Part shown: one piece after another, positions 28,764 to 37,281 of the stretch | Layout of the letters: each line of letters begins with the position of its first letter | Position numbering within the stretch: position 1 is the stretch's first letter | Source of the DNA: Leptothrix cholodnii SP-6 | GTDB taxonomy: Bacteria; Pseudomonadota; Gammaproteobacteria; Burkholderiales; Burkholderiaceae_C | Assembly: GCF_000019785.1 (NCBI RefSeq) | Contig: NC_010524.1 | Coordinates: 1,178,001-1,242,000 of the forward strand | Length of the DNA: 64,000 nt | Direction: 5' to 3' | Program-made: the position numbers and the translations under genes | The notes under the pieces: model-generated | Told to the model about the DNA's origin: nothing | Database searches by the model: none | The model's input: the letters and a program-made list of their open reading frames with translations, nothing else

Positions 28764-29423
28764 ATGGAATGGATAACCCTCTTGATCGACTTCGTGCTGC
28801 ACGTCGACCAGCACCTCAACCAGTTCGTGACCGATCACGGCGCCTGGATCTATGTCTTGCTGTTCGCGATCATCTTCGTCGAGACCGGCCTGGTGGTGAT
28901 GCCGTTCCTGCCGGGCGACTCGCTGCTGTTCGTGGTCGGCACGATGTGCGGCCTGGGCCTGCTGAGCCTGCCGCTGACCATCGCGCTGCTGCTGGTGGCG
29001 GCGATCCTGGGCGACCAGCTCAACTACAGCATCGGCCAGCGCCTGGGGCCGCGGGTGTTCCAGTGGGAGCAGTCGCGCTTCTTCAACAAGCGCGCCTTCC
29101 TGCAGGCGCACGCGTTCTACGAGCGCTACGGCGGCATCACGATCGTGCTGGCGCGCTTCATGCCGTTCATCCGCACCTTCGCGCCCTTCGTGGCCGGCGT
29201 GGCAGCGATGTCCCGGCTGCGTTTCGCGATGTACAACTGCATCGGCGCGCTGCTGTGGGTGGTGGGCATCACGGTCGCCGGCTACCTGTTCGGCAACGTG
29301 CCGTGGGTGAAGATGAACCTCGAGAAGATCATCTGGGCGCTGCTGATCGTGCCCGGCCTGCTGGCGATCTTCGGCGCCTGGCGCGCCCGCAAGCGCGAAA
29401 GCAGCCCGGTCGGCCAGACCTGA
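28764..29423 (+). CDS. DedA family membrane protein
   Basis: A 219-residue inner-membrane protein with five to six hydrophobic stretches. It carries the DedA signatures FVETGLVVMPFLPGDSLLF (re-entrant loop) and RFMPFIRTFAPFVAGVAAMSRLRFAMYN (conserved Arg-Pro helix). DedA proteins act in membrane homeostasis, and some recycle undecaprenyl phosphate. Start ATG at 28764 is chosen because the in-frame ATG at 28710 would add an unlikely cysteine-rich leader. It is divergent from the ABC binding protein. Confidence 0.93.
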   Translation: MEWITLLIDFVLHVDQHLNQFVTDHGAWIYVLLFAIIFVETGLVVMPFLPGDSLLFVVGTMCGLGLLSLPLTIALLLVAAILGDQLNYSIGQRLGPRVFQWEQSRFFNKRAFLQAHAFYERYGGITIVLARFMPFIRTFAPFVAGVAAMSRLRFAMYNCIGALLWVVGITVAGYLFGNVPWVKMNLEKIIWALLIVPGLLAIFGAWRARKRESSPVGQT

Positions 29424-29447
29424 ACCGGGCGCAGGTGGGCTGCCGCG

Positions 29448-30965
29448 TCAACGCGGCGCCGAGGCTGGCCCGGGCGCCGGTGCTGCCGGTACGGCAGGTG
29501 CCACGGCAGCAGCAGCCGGCAGCATGACGGCCGGCCCCGATCCCTTCACCAGCGACGGCACCGTTTCGCGCTGCCGCTCGCTCACCCGGCTGGCCAGCGG
29601 TGCGTTCTGGTAGCGGCTCAGGTAGCGGCAGTCGCTGGCCGGTTTCCAGCGCGGCGCGAGCTGCCGGCAGGTGTCGGCGACGTCGGCGGGCAGCGGCATC
29701 TTCTGCTGGTCGAGCCAGTCCGACAGCGCCGCCGCGGCGCTCAGCGCCTGCGCATCGGTGATGCCGTCGTGCGCATCGTCGTCGGTGTAGAGCTGCAGCA
29801 GGCGTCCGGCATTGCCGACCTCGGCCAGCACGCGGCGGAACTCGGTTTCGTATTCGACCGGCGCGATCGGGTCGCGCACGGCGTGCAGCGTCAGCACCGG
29901 CAGGTTCAGGCGCGTGGCCGGATCGGTGTCGTCGGCCAGGGCGGCGCGTGCCGCCGGGTCGGACACGTAGCGCGGCACCTGGCGGTTCAGCGCCTCGTCG
30001 TCGCCTGATCCGGTGTAGCGCACGCCCTCGTTGCCGAACGGATTCTTGCCCTTGAGCTTGCGCCAGACGATGTCCTGGAACTGCCAGGTGGCGTCGGCCA
30101 GCAGCGTCTGCACGGCGCTCTCGGGGATGCGGGTGACGCCGGTCAGCGTCTGCAGGGCCTGGCGCTGCGCGGCGCTGCGCTGGCCGGGCGGCTTCGACAG
30201 CCCCGTGCAGGCCTCGACCCGCTGCGCCAGTTCGGCTCGCGTCAGGCCGGCCTGGCCGCTGCCGGCCGGCGGCAGGCCCATCCACAGCGGGTAGACGGGC
30301 TCGTCGGGGCGCGGGTGGTTGTTGCAGACCGCCTGGTAGACCACGCGCAGGTCGAGCCAGCCGTCGTAGGCGCGGCCGGCGCCGACCAGCACGCCGTTGC
30401 TCAGCAGCAGCGCGTCATACGGCGGCCGGCCGGTGCCGGGGCGGCGCGGGTGCAGATCGGGCGTGGTGTAGCGCGCGGCCACGTGGGTGGCCACGCCTGC
30501 GCCCCAGCCGTGGCCGTGCAGCAGCGTGCGCTGCGGCGCGCCGAACTCCGCCACCCAGGCCTGGCGGGCGCGCTCGGTGTCGTCGACCGCAGCCTGCATC
30601 TCGAGCCCGCCCTGGCGGTACGACGAGCCCGCCCAGCCGTAGCCGGCCTGCAGCCAGACGGCCCAGCGCGACAGGTCCTGCCGGCTGCGCGCGGGGCCGG
30701 GCTCGGCCAGATCGGAGCCGTCGTGCGCGAACACGATCAGCTGGCCGTTCCACTGCGCCGGTTTCGCCAGCCAGACCGAGGCGCCGAGGTAGTCGCGCCC
30801 GGCCAGGCAGGTGCTGCCGGCGGGCAGCGCGGCCGGGCAGGGCTGAGACTGCGGCAGCTCGCCGCTCAGGCGCAACTGCGCCGAGCCGACGGCGGGCGCG
30901 CAGGCCAGGGCTGCCGCGAGCAGGGTCATGGCGGTCGGGGCGGATCGGGTGGCGCGTGTGTTCAT
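29448..30965 (-). CDS. secreted alpha/beta-hydrolase-like protein lacking the usual serine nucleophile
   Basis: A 505-residue protein with a signal peptide (about 1-29, cut near GSAQ). The fold looks like a large alpha/beta hydrolase: a WNGQLIVFAHDGSD beta strand/oxyanion region, the nucleophile elbow at 151-157, and an acid loop LTLHAVRDPIAP near residue 350. The elbow reads GHGWGAG, so the expected Ser of GxSxG is Gly 153 (codon GGC; one base from AGC). A Pro/Ala-rich tail ends the protein. Either the family is non-catalytic or it uses another residue. Two to six cysteines may form disulphides. It lies between DedA and amiC; no operon partner gives a clue to substrate. Confidence 0.65.
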   Translation of the reverse strand: MNTRATRSAPTAMTLLAAALACAPAVGSAQLRLSGELPQSQPCPAALPAGSTCLAGRDYLGASVWLAKPAQWNGQLIVFAHDGSDLAEPGPARSRQDLSRWAVWLQAGYGWAGSSYRQGGLEMQAAVDDTERARQAWVAEFGAPQRTLLHGHGWGAGVATHVAARYTTPDLHPRRPGTGRPPYDALLLSNGVLVGAGRAYDGWLDLRVVYQAVCNNHPRPDEPVYPLWMGLPPAGSGQAGLTRAELAQRVEACTGLSKPPGQRSAAQRQALQTLTGVTRIPESAVQTLLADATWQFQDIVWRKLKGKNPFGNEGVRYTGSGDDEALNRQVPRYVSDPAARAALADDTDPATRLNLPVLTLHAVRDPIAPVEYETEFRRVLAEVGNAGRLLQLYTDDDAHDGITDAQALSAAAALSDWLDQQKMPLPADVADTCRQLAPRWKPASDCRYLSRYQNAPLASRVSERQRETVPSLVKGSGPAVMLPAAAAVAPAVPAAPAPGPASAPR

Positions 30966-30990
30966 GCTCCGAGCCTAACGGCCGCCGGCG

Positions 30991-32562
30991 TCAGAGCATG
31001 CGGTTGCGCGCCAGCGGCGGGTTGCGCGCGAAATAGCGCACGACGCCGGTGTAGAGCGCCTTGACCAGACGCGCCTGGTAGGCCGGGCTGCGCAACTGGC
31101 GTTCTTCCTCGGGATTGGTGATGAAGCCGGTCTCGACCAGGATCGACGGGATGTCGGGCGCCTTCAGCACCGCGAAGCCGGCCTGCTCGACATGGTTCTT
31201 GTGCAGCTTGCCGACCTGGCCGATGTGGCCCAGCACCTCGCGGCCGATGCGCAGGCTGTCCTTGATCTGCGCGCTGGTGCTCATGTCGAACAGCGCGCGC
31301 AGCACGTGGCGGTCGTTGGCCTTGACGTTGATGTTGATGCCGCCGATCGCGTCGGCGCGGTTCTCGCGCTGCGCCATCCAGCGTGCCGCGGCGCTGCTGG
31401 CGCTGCGCTCGGACAGCGCGAACACCGACGCACCACGCGCGCGCGGCAGCATGAAGGCGTCGGCGTGCACCGAGATGAACAGGTCGGCCTGCACCCGCTG
31501 CGCCTTGCGCACGCGGTCCTGCAGCGGCACGAAGAAGTCGGCGTCGCGCGTCAGCATCGCGCGCATGCCGGGGCGGGTGTTGATCAGGTCGTGCAGCTGC
31601 CTGGCGATCTGCAGCACGACGTCCTTCTCGCGCAGCCCGCTCGGCCCGATCGCGCCCGGGTCCTCGCCGCCGTGGCCGGGATCGATCGCCACGATCACCA
31701 GCCGGTTGATGCCGGCACGGCCCGGTGGCACGGCCGGCGGGCGCACCGGCGCGGCGGGTGCCGACGGCGGCGCCGATGCGGTCGCAGGAACCGGGGCTTG
31801 CGCCGGCCCGGGTGTCGGCGCCGAGGCCGGCGGCCAGGCGGGCCGGTCGGGCTCGACCGCCTCGGGCGTCCTGGCCACGGCCGGGCCGTCGCCGGGCTGA
31901 CCCGGCAGCGCGGGCGGCGGCGTGGCGCCGGGCGAGTCGATGCGGCCGATGAATTCGCCCAGCGCGTCGTCGACGTCGGACGCGGCCTGCTCGGCCTCGT
32001 GGTTGGCCGCCTGGCTGGCGTTGCCGAGCGCCGTCTCGCGTTCGCGCACCAGCAGCAGCAGCGGATCGGGCGGCTTGCTCGGGCGCAGGTCGAACACCAG
32101 CCGGTGCCGGTACGGCGGGATCGGCGCCAGCGTGAACACCTGCGGCTCGCTCGGGCTCTTCAGGTCGAACACCATGCGCACCTTGCGCGGCTCGCTCTGG
32201 CCCAGCCGCACCTTCTCGATGTGCGGGTCGTGGTTGCCGACCTTGGCGACCAGGTCGCGCAGCTGCGGGCTGAGCTCGAGGTCGTCGATGTCGATCGCCA
32301 GCCGCGGCGGCTGGTCGATCGCGAAATGGCGCGTCACCAGCGCCTGGTCGGATTCGATCGTCACCCGCGTGTAGTCGGCCGCCGGCCAGACCCGCACCGC
32401 CACCAGGTTGGCGCCGCGCACCAGATCGGGCGCGCCGAGCATCAGCACCCAGGCGCCGGCCTGGCGGAACCAGCCGCGCCGATGCATGGCGGGCAGATCA
32501 TCGGTGGGCGGGGTCGACAGAGGGGCCGGCAAGTGCCCGTGGCGCGTCGCGTCGTACTTCAT
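30991..32562 (-). CDS. amiC: N-acetylmuramoyl-L-alanine amidase with AMIN domain
   Basis: A 523-residue periplasmic cell-wall amidase. After an N-terminal region with a basic hydrophobic export stretch (MHRRGWFRQAGAWVLML, about 26-42) comes the AMIN targeting domain (about 50-170), a Pro/Ala-rich linker, and the zinc Amidase_3 domain (about 285-515). Zinc ligands and catalytic residues are in IDPGHGGEDPG, REKDV, ISVHADA and ILVETGFITN. It cleaves the amide between muramic acid and stem peptide in daughter-cell separation. The export start may be the internal Met near 26. It lies 28 bp behind tsaE, a pairing also found in Escherichia coli (tsaE-amiB). Confidence 0.94.
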   Translation of the reverse strand: MKYDATRHGHLPAPLSTPPTDDLPAMHRRGWFRQAGAWVLMLGAPDLVRGANLVAVRVWPAADYTRVTIESDQALVTRHFAIDQPPRLAIDIDDLELSPQLRDLVAKVGNHDPHIEKVRLGQSEPRKVRMVFDLKSPSEPQVFTLAPIPPYRHRLVFDLRPSKPPDPLLLLVRERETALGNASQAANHEAEQAASDVDDALGEFIGRIDSPGATPPPALPGQPGDGPAVARTPEAVEPDRPAWPPASAPTPGPAQAPVPATASAPPSAPAAPVRPPAVPPGRAGINRLVIVAIDPGHGGEDPGAIGPSGLREKDVVLQIARQLHDLINTRPGMRAMLTRDADFFVPLQDRVRKAQRVQADLFISVHADAFMLPRARGASVFALSERSASSAAARWMAQRENRADAIGGININVKANDRHVLRALFDMSTSAQIKDSLRIGREVLGHIGQVGKLHKNHVEQAGFAVLKAPDIPSILVETGFITNPEEERQLRSPAYQARLVKALYTGVVRYFARNPPLARNRML

Positions 32563-32590
32563 GCGGGGCGTCCTTGGTGAGCGTGGGCGG

Positions 32591-33073
32591 TCAATCGGAG
32601 ATCAGCTCGCGGCCGAGCGCGGTGCCGGGCTGCAGCTGCACCTGCCGGCCGGCGTCGAGTTGCGGCTCGATGATGATGCGCAGGTCGGCGGCGGGCAACA
32701 GGCCGGCCACCCGCTCGGGCCATTCCACCAGCTTGAGCCCGGGGCTGGCAAAGAGATCGCGCAGGCCGGCGTCCTCCCATTCGAGCGGATCGCCGAAACG
32801 GTAGAAGTCGAAGTGCCACGCCGCGCCGGCCTCGCCCGACTCACCGGCGGGCAGCTCGTAGGGCTCGACGATCGCGTAGCTCGGGCTCTTGATGCGCCCG
32901 CTCACGCCCAGCGCGCGCAGCAGGTGGCGCACCAGCGTGGTCTTGCCCGCACCCAGCGGGCCGTGCAGCTCGATGCAGGCGCGGCGCAGGCCGGGGTGGC
33001 GCGCCAGGCGGGCGGCGGTGGCGGCGCAGGCCGCCTCGTCGGGCCAGTGCAGGGACAGCGTTTCTAGAATCAC
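32591..33073 (-). CDS. tsaE: tRNA threonylcarbamoyladenosine biosynthesis ATPase TsaE
   Basis: A 160-residue P-loop protein. The Walker A GPLGAGKTTLVRHLLRALG is at about 38-56, with the switch region SPSYAIVEPY and the HFDFYR and VEWPERV motifs of the family. It is needed for t6A37 formation in ANN-decoding tRNAs together with TsaB and TsaD. The start is GTG at 33073; there is no internal Met before the P-loop. Only 3 bp separate it from the divergent queG start. Confidence 0.95.
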   Translation of the reverse strand: MILETLSLHWPDEAACAATAARLARHPGLRRACIELHGPLGAGKTTLVRHLLRALGVSGRIKSPSYAIVEPYELPAGESGEAGAAWHFDFYRFGDPLEWEDAGLRDLFASPGLKLVEWPERVAGLLPAADLRIIIEPQLDAGRQVQLQPGTALGRELISD

Positions 33074-33076
33074 CGG

Positions 33077-34162
33077 ATGTCAGACCTTCCAATCGACGCG
33101 CCGGCCCTGCTCGAGCAACTGCAGGAATGGGCCCGGACGCTGGGATTTTCCCAGATCGGTGTGGCCGACGTCGATCTCGCCAGCGCCGAGCCCGGCCTGA
33201 CGGCGTGGCTGGCCGCCGGATTCCACGGCGACATGCAGTACATGGCCGCCCACGGCCTCAAGCGCGCCCGCCCGGCCGAACTCATCCCCGGCACCGTGCG
33301 CGTCATCACCGCCCGCCTCGACTACCTGCCACGCGACACCCCGCCCGACTGGCGCGAGCACGAGCGGGCGCGCCAGCAAAGCCCCGGCGAGGCGGTGATC
33401 TCGATCTACGCCCGCGGTCGCGACTATCACAAGGTGCTGCGCCAGCGCCTGCAACGCCTGGCCGACCGGATCGCGCAGGCCGTCGGGCCGTTCGGCCACC
33501 GCGTGTTCTGCGACTCGGCGCCGGTGCTCGAGGTCGAACTCGCCAGCCGCAGCGCACTCGGCTGGCGCGGCAAGCACACGCTGCTGCTCGACCGCGCGGC
33601 GGGTTCGATGTTCTTTCTCGGCGAGATCTACGTCGACCTGGCCCTGCCGCCCACGCCGCCGGTCACGCCGCATTGCGGCCAATGCAGCGCCTGCATCGAC
33701 GTCTGCCCGACCCGCGCCATCGTCGCGCCCTACCGGCTCGACGCGCGCCGTTGCATCAGCTACCTGACGATCGAGGACGACGGCCCGATCCCGATCGAAC
33801 TGCGCGCGGCGATCGGCAACCGCATCTACGGCTGCGACGACTGCCAGCTGATCTGCCCCTGGAACAAGTACGCGCAGCGCAGCCCGCTGGCCGATTTCGA
33901 CGCGCGTGCGCCGCTGGTCTCGGCCACGCTGCTGCAGCTGTGGGGCTGGGACGAGGCGGCCTTCCTGCGCCACACCGAAGGCAGCGCGATCCGCCGCATC
34001 GGCCATCGGCGCTGGCGGCGCAACCTGGCGGTGGCGCTGGGCAACGCCTGGCGCGAGACGGGTGATGCGGCCATCGCCGCCGCGCTGCAGTCGGCGCTGC
34101 CCGAGCCCGACGACATGCTCGCCGAGCACATCGGCTGGGCGCTGGCGCAGCGCGCGGCGTAG
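33077..34162 (+). CDS. queG: epoxyqueuosine reductase
   Basis: A 361-residue cobalamin-dependent enzyme that reduces epoxyqueuosine to queuosine in tRNA. Two [4Fe-4S] motifs are present: CGQCSACIDVCPTRAI and CDDCQLICPWNKY. The N-terminal substrate and cobalamin-binding region includes YHKVLRQRLQ and VFCDSAPVLEVELA. A HEAT-like C-terminal helix pair (about 280-360) contacts tRNA in known structures. It starts divergently from tsaE, as yjeS does from yjeF-tsaE in Escherichia coli. Confidence 0.96.
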   Translation: MSDLPIDAPALLEQLQEWARTLGFSQIGVADVDLASAEPGLTAWLAAGFHGDMQYMAAHGLKRARPAELIPGTVRVITARLDYLPRDTPPDWREHERARQQSPGEAVISIYARGRDYHKVLRQRLQRLADRIAQAVGPFGHRVFCDSAPVLEVELASRSALGWRGKHTLLLDRAAGSMFFLGEIYVDLALPPTPPVTPHCGQCSACIDVCPTRAIVAPYRLDARRCISYLTIEDDGPIPIELRAAIGNRIYGCDDCQLICPWNKYAQRSPLADFDARAPLVSATLLQLWGWDEAAFLRHTEGSAIRRIGHRRWRRNLAVALGNAWRETGDAAIAAALQSALPEPDDMLAEHIGWALAQRAA

Positions 34163-34171
34163 CCGCCCGGC

Positions 34172-35479
34172 TCAGCCCTGCGCGTCGATCAGGATGGCGC
34201 GGAAGTCGTTGACGTTGGTCAGCGTCGGCCCGGTCACCACCGCGTCGCCCAGCGCCTCGAAGAAGCCGTGGCCATCGTTTTCAGCCAGGCGATCGAGCGG
34301 CTTGACGCCCATCGCCCAGGCACGGGTCAGCGTGTGTGGCGTGAAGATCGCACCGGCGATCTCCTCCTGGCCGTCGACGCCGTCGGTGTCGCCCGCCAGC
34401 GCGTGGATGCGCGGGTGGCTGGCCAGCGTGATGCCCAGCGACAGCAGGCACTCGACGTTGCGCCCGCCGCGGCCCTGTCCGCGCACCGTCACCGTCGTCT
34501 CGCCGCCCGACAGCAGCACGCACGGCGCGGCGACCGGCTGGCCGCGCTGCGCCACCTGCAGCGCGATACCCGCGAGCACCTTGCCGACGTCGCGCGCCTC
34601 GCCTTCGAGCGCGTCGCCCAGGATGTAGGGCGTGTAGCCCGCTTCACGCGCCAGCGCCGCTGCTGCTTCGAGCGCCATCTGCGGCGTCGCGATCATGCGG
34701 GTCTCGATGCGCGCCAGGCGCTCGTCGCCCGGCTTGAGCGATTCACCGCGGCCGCTTTCCAGCACCTCGCGCACGGCATCGGGCAGCTCGATGCCGTAGC
34801 GGCGCACGATCGCCAGCGCATCGTCACACGTGGTCGGATCTGGCACCGTCGGGCCGGAGGCGATGTCGATCGGGTTGTCGCCCGGCACGTCCGACAGCAG
34901 CAGCGTCAGCACCCGAGCCGGATGGCAGGCCGCGGCCAGCCGCCCGCCCTTGATGGCCGACAGATGGCGGCGCACGCAGTTCATCTCGCTGATCGTGGCG
35001 CCCGATTTCAGCAGCGCGCGGTTGACGGCCTGCTTGTGATCGAGCGTCAGCCCCGGCAGCGGCAGCGGCAGCAGCGACGAACCGCCGCCCGAGATCAGGC
35101 ACAGCACGAAGTCGTCGGCCGTCAGGCCCTGAACCAGTGCCAGCAGGCGCTCGGCGGCGGCCAGGCCGGCGGCGTCGGGCACCGGGTGGGCGGCCTCGAC
35201 GATCTCGATGTGCTCGCACGGCACCGCGTAACCGTAGCGCGTGACCACCAGCCCGCCGAGCTGCGACTTCGGCCCGCGCCAATGCTGCTCGACCGCGCGC
35301 GCCATCGCCGCCGAGGCCTTGCCCGCGCCGATCACGATCAGCCGGCCGCTGCCGAGCGTGGCCGGATCGGGCAAGTGCGGCGGGATGCAGACGGCCGGCT
35401 GGGCCGACGCGATCGCCGCGTCGAACAGGCGGCGTAGCAACTGGGCTTGATGGGCCTGGGAGGAGGCGGGCTGGGGCAT
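34172..35479 (-). CDS. ttuD: glycerate 2-kinase (MOFRL family)
   Basis: A 435-residue MOFRL-family protein, historically named hydroxypyruvate reductase TtuD, now known as glycerate kinase in many members. Signatures: VIGAGKASAAMARAVE, CLISGGGSSLLPLP, and the MOFRL domain LLSGGETTVTVRGQGRGGRN with AGDTDGVDG. It phosphorylates D-glycerate to 2-phosphoglycerate. Start ATG at 35479 (MPQPASS) replaces a longer frame with no family support. It is the last gene of the gcl-hyi-glxR-ttuD operon and completes entry into central metabolism. Confidence 0.92.
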   Translation of the reverse strand: MPQPASSQAHQAQLLRRLFDAAIASAQPAVCIPPHLPDPATLGSGRLIVIGAGKASAAMARAVEQHWRGPKSQLGGLVVTRYGYAVPCEHIEIVEAAHPVPDAAGLAAAERLLALVQGLTADDFVLCLISGGGSSLLPLPLPGLTLDHKQAVNRALLKSGATISEMNCVRRHLSAIKGGRLAAACHPARVLTLLLSDVPGDNPIDIASGPTVPDPTTCDDALAIVRRYGIELPDAVREVLESGRGESLKPGDERLARIETRMIATPQMALEAAAALAREAGYTPYILGDALEGEARDVGKVLAGIALQVAQRGQPVAAPCVLLSGGETTVTVRGQGRGGRNVECLLSLGITLASHPRIHALAGDTDGVDGQEEIAGAIFTPHTLTRAWAMGVKPLDRLAENDGHGFFEALGDAVVTGPTLTNVNDFRAILIDAQG

Positions 35480-35550
35480 CTGGGCCTTTCGTGATCGTCG
35501 CCGATCGTCGGTCGTGAGTGTGGATCGGCCCTGTCCGTCAGCCGCTGGCA

Positions 35551-36456
35551 TCAGCCGGGCTGCTGGCCGATCTCGAAGTGGGCCATTGTCTCCAAAGCCC
35601 GCACCATTGCCGAGTGGTCCCAGCCCTTGCCACCATGTGCGGCACATGAATTGAACAGCTCCTGCGCGGTGGCCGTGTTGGGCAGGCTGACACCGAGCGA
35701 GCGCGCGCTGGCCAGCGCCAGGTTGAGGTCCTTCTGATGCAGCTCGATGCGAAAGCCCGGCGCAAACGTGCGCTTGACCATGCGCTCGCCGTGCACCTCG
35801 AGGATCCGGCTCGACGCGAAGCCGCCCATCAGCGCCTGCCGCACCCGCGCCGGATCGGCGCCCGCCTTGGCCGCGAACAGCAGCGCCTCGGCCACCGCCT
35901 CGATGTTGAGCGCCACGATGATCTGATTCGCCACCTTGGCGGTCTGGCCGTCGCCATTGCCGCCCACGAGCGTGATGTTCTTGCCCATCAGCTCGAACAG
36001 CGGCCTGACGCGCTCGAACACCGCCTCGTCGCCACCCACCATGATCGACAGCGTGGCGTTCTTCGCGCCCACCTCGCCGCCGGAAACCGGCGCGTCGAGG
36101 TAGTCGCAGCCGAGTGCGTTGATCTTCTGGGCGAAGGTTTTGGTGTCGATCGGCGAGATGCTGCTCATGTCGACCACGGTCTTGCCGGCGGTCAATCCAG
36201 CCGCCACGCCGCCCTCGTCGAACAGCACCTTCTGCACGTCCGGCGTGTCGGGCACCATCGTGAAGATGATGTCGGCGCGCTGTGCCACTTCGCGCGCACT
36301 GGCGCAGGCGATCGCGGGGCTGTCGACGATCGCGGCCGGCAGCTTGCCGCGTGTGTGCACGAACAGCGTGTGGCCGGCGCGGATCAGGTGGCCGGCCATC
36401 GGCGCGCCCATGATGCCCAGGCCGATGAAACCGAGCTTGAGTGATTGCGAAGTCAT
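35551..36456 (-). CDS. glxR: 2-hydroxy-3-oxopropionate reductase
   Basis: A 301-residue tartronate semialdehyde reductase. It shows GFIGLGIMGAPMAGHLIRAGH, DAPVSGGEVGAKNA and the catalytic lysine in TAKVANQIIVALN. It reduces tartronate semialdehyde, made by Gcl or Hyi equilibration, to glycerate for TtuD. It is closely related to the copy at 21345-22244 in the aldarate operon, which suggests duplication with pathway-specific regulation. Start ATG at 36456; the frame runs further upstream without sense. Confidence 0.95.
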   Translation of the reverse strand: MTSQSLKLGFIGLGIMGAPMAGHLIRAGHTLFVHTRGKLPAAIVDSPAIACASAREVAQRADIIFTMVPDTPDVQKVLFDEGGVAAGLTAGKTVVDMSSISPIDTKTFAQKINALGCDYLDAPVSGGEVGAKNATLSIMVGGDEAVFERVRPLFELMGKNITLVGGNGDGQTAKVANQIIVALNIEAVAEALLFAAKAGADPARVRQALMGGFASSRILEVHGERMVKRTFAPGFRIELHQKDLNLALASARSLGVSLPNTATAQELFNSCAAHGGKGWDHSAMVRALETMAHFEIGQQPG

Positions 36457-36487
36457 CGTTTCAATCCTTGTCGTGTCGCGATGCACG

Positions 36488-37267
36488 TCATTGCGCCAGG
36501 CGCTGGCGCCAGCCCAGCCCGTCCTCGGTCCGGCCGGCGGGTTTGTATTCGCAGCCGATCCAGCCGTCGTAGCCGATGCGGTCGATGTGGCCGAACAGGA
36601 AGGCGTAGTTGATCTCGCCGCTGCCGGGCTCGTTGCGGCCGGGGTTGTCGGCCAGCTGCATGTGGCCGATGCGCGGCAGCAGCCGCTGCATCGTCGCGGC
36701 CAGCTCGCCCTCGGTGCGCTGGGCGTGATAGATGTCGTACTGCAGCAGCAGGTTGTCGGCGCCCACTTCATCGAGGATCTCGATCGCCTGCTTCGTGCCG
36801 TTCAGATAGAAGCCCGGGATGTCGAAATGATTGATCGGCTCGATCAGCAGCCGCAAGTTCGCCTTCTTCAATTCGGCTGCCGCATGCCGAAGGTTCTCGA
36901 CATAGGTGCGCCGATGCGTCGCCTCGTCGACACCGGCCAGGCGCTTGCCCGCCACGCAATGCAGTTGATGCACACCGAGCACGCGGGCGTATTCGACCGC
37001 CTGCGTGACCCCGGCGCGGAACTCTTCAATGCGATCCGGGTGGCAGGCAATGCCACGCTCGCCGCCGTCCCAATCGCCGGGTGGCAGGTTGAACAGCACC
37101 GGCTTCAGCCCGTTCTGATCGAGCTTCTGACGGATCTCGTGGGCGCTCCAGGCATAGGGAAACAGGAACTCCACCGCCTCGAACCCGGCCATCGCGGCAC
37201 GTTCGAAACGATCGAGAAAAGGCACCTCGGTGAACAGCATCGAGAGGTTGGCGGCAAAACGGGGCAT
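36488..37267 (-). CDS. hyi: hydroxypyruvate isomerase
   Basis: A 259-residue TIM-barrel isomerase that interconverts hydroxypyruvate and tartronate semialdehyde. Family markers: FAANLSMLFTEVPFLDRF, the metal-binding glutamate in LLIEPINHFDIPGFYL and LLQYDIYHAQRTEG. ATG at 37267 follows AGGAGTTC, so the longer upstream frame is not used. It sits 14 bp behind gcl and ahead of glxR in the standard glycerate-pathway order. Confidence 0.95.
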   Translation of the reverse strand: MPRFAANLSMLFTEVPFLDRFERAAMAGFEAVEFLFPYAWSAHEIRQKLDQNGLKPVLFNLPPGDWDGGERGIACHPDRIEEFRAGVTQAVEYARVLGVHQLHCVAGKRLAGVDEATHRRTYVENLRHAAAELKKANLRLLIEPINHFDIPGFYLNGTKQAIEILDEVGADNLLLQYDIYHAQRTEGELAATMQRLLPRIGHMQLADNPGRNEPGSGEINYAFLFGHIDRIGYDGWIGCEYKPAGRTEDGLGWRQRLAQ

Positions 37268-37281
37268 CAATGAACTCCTCT

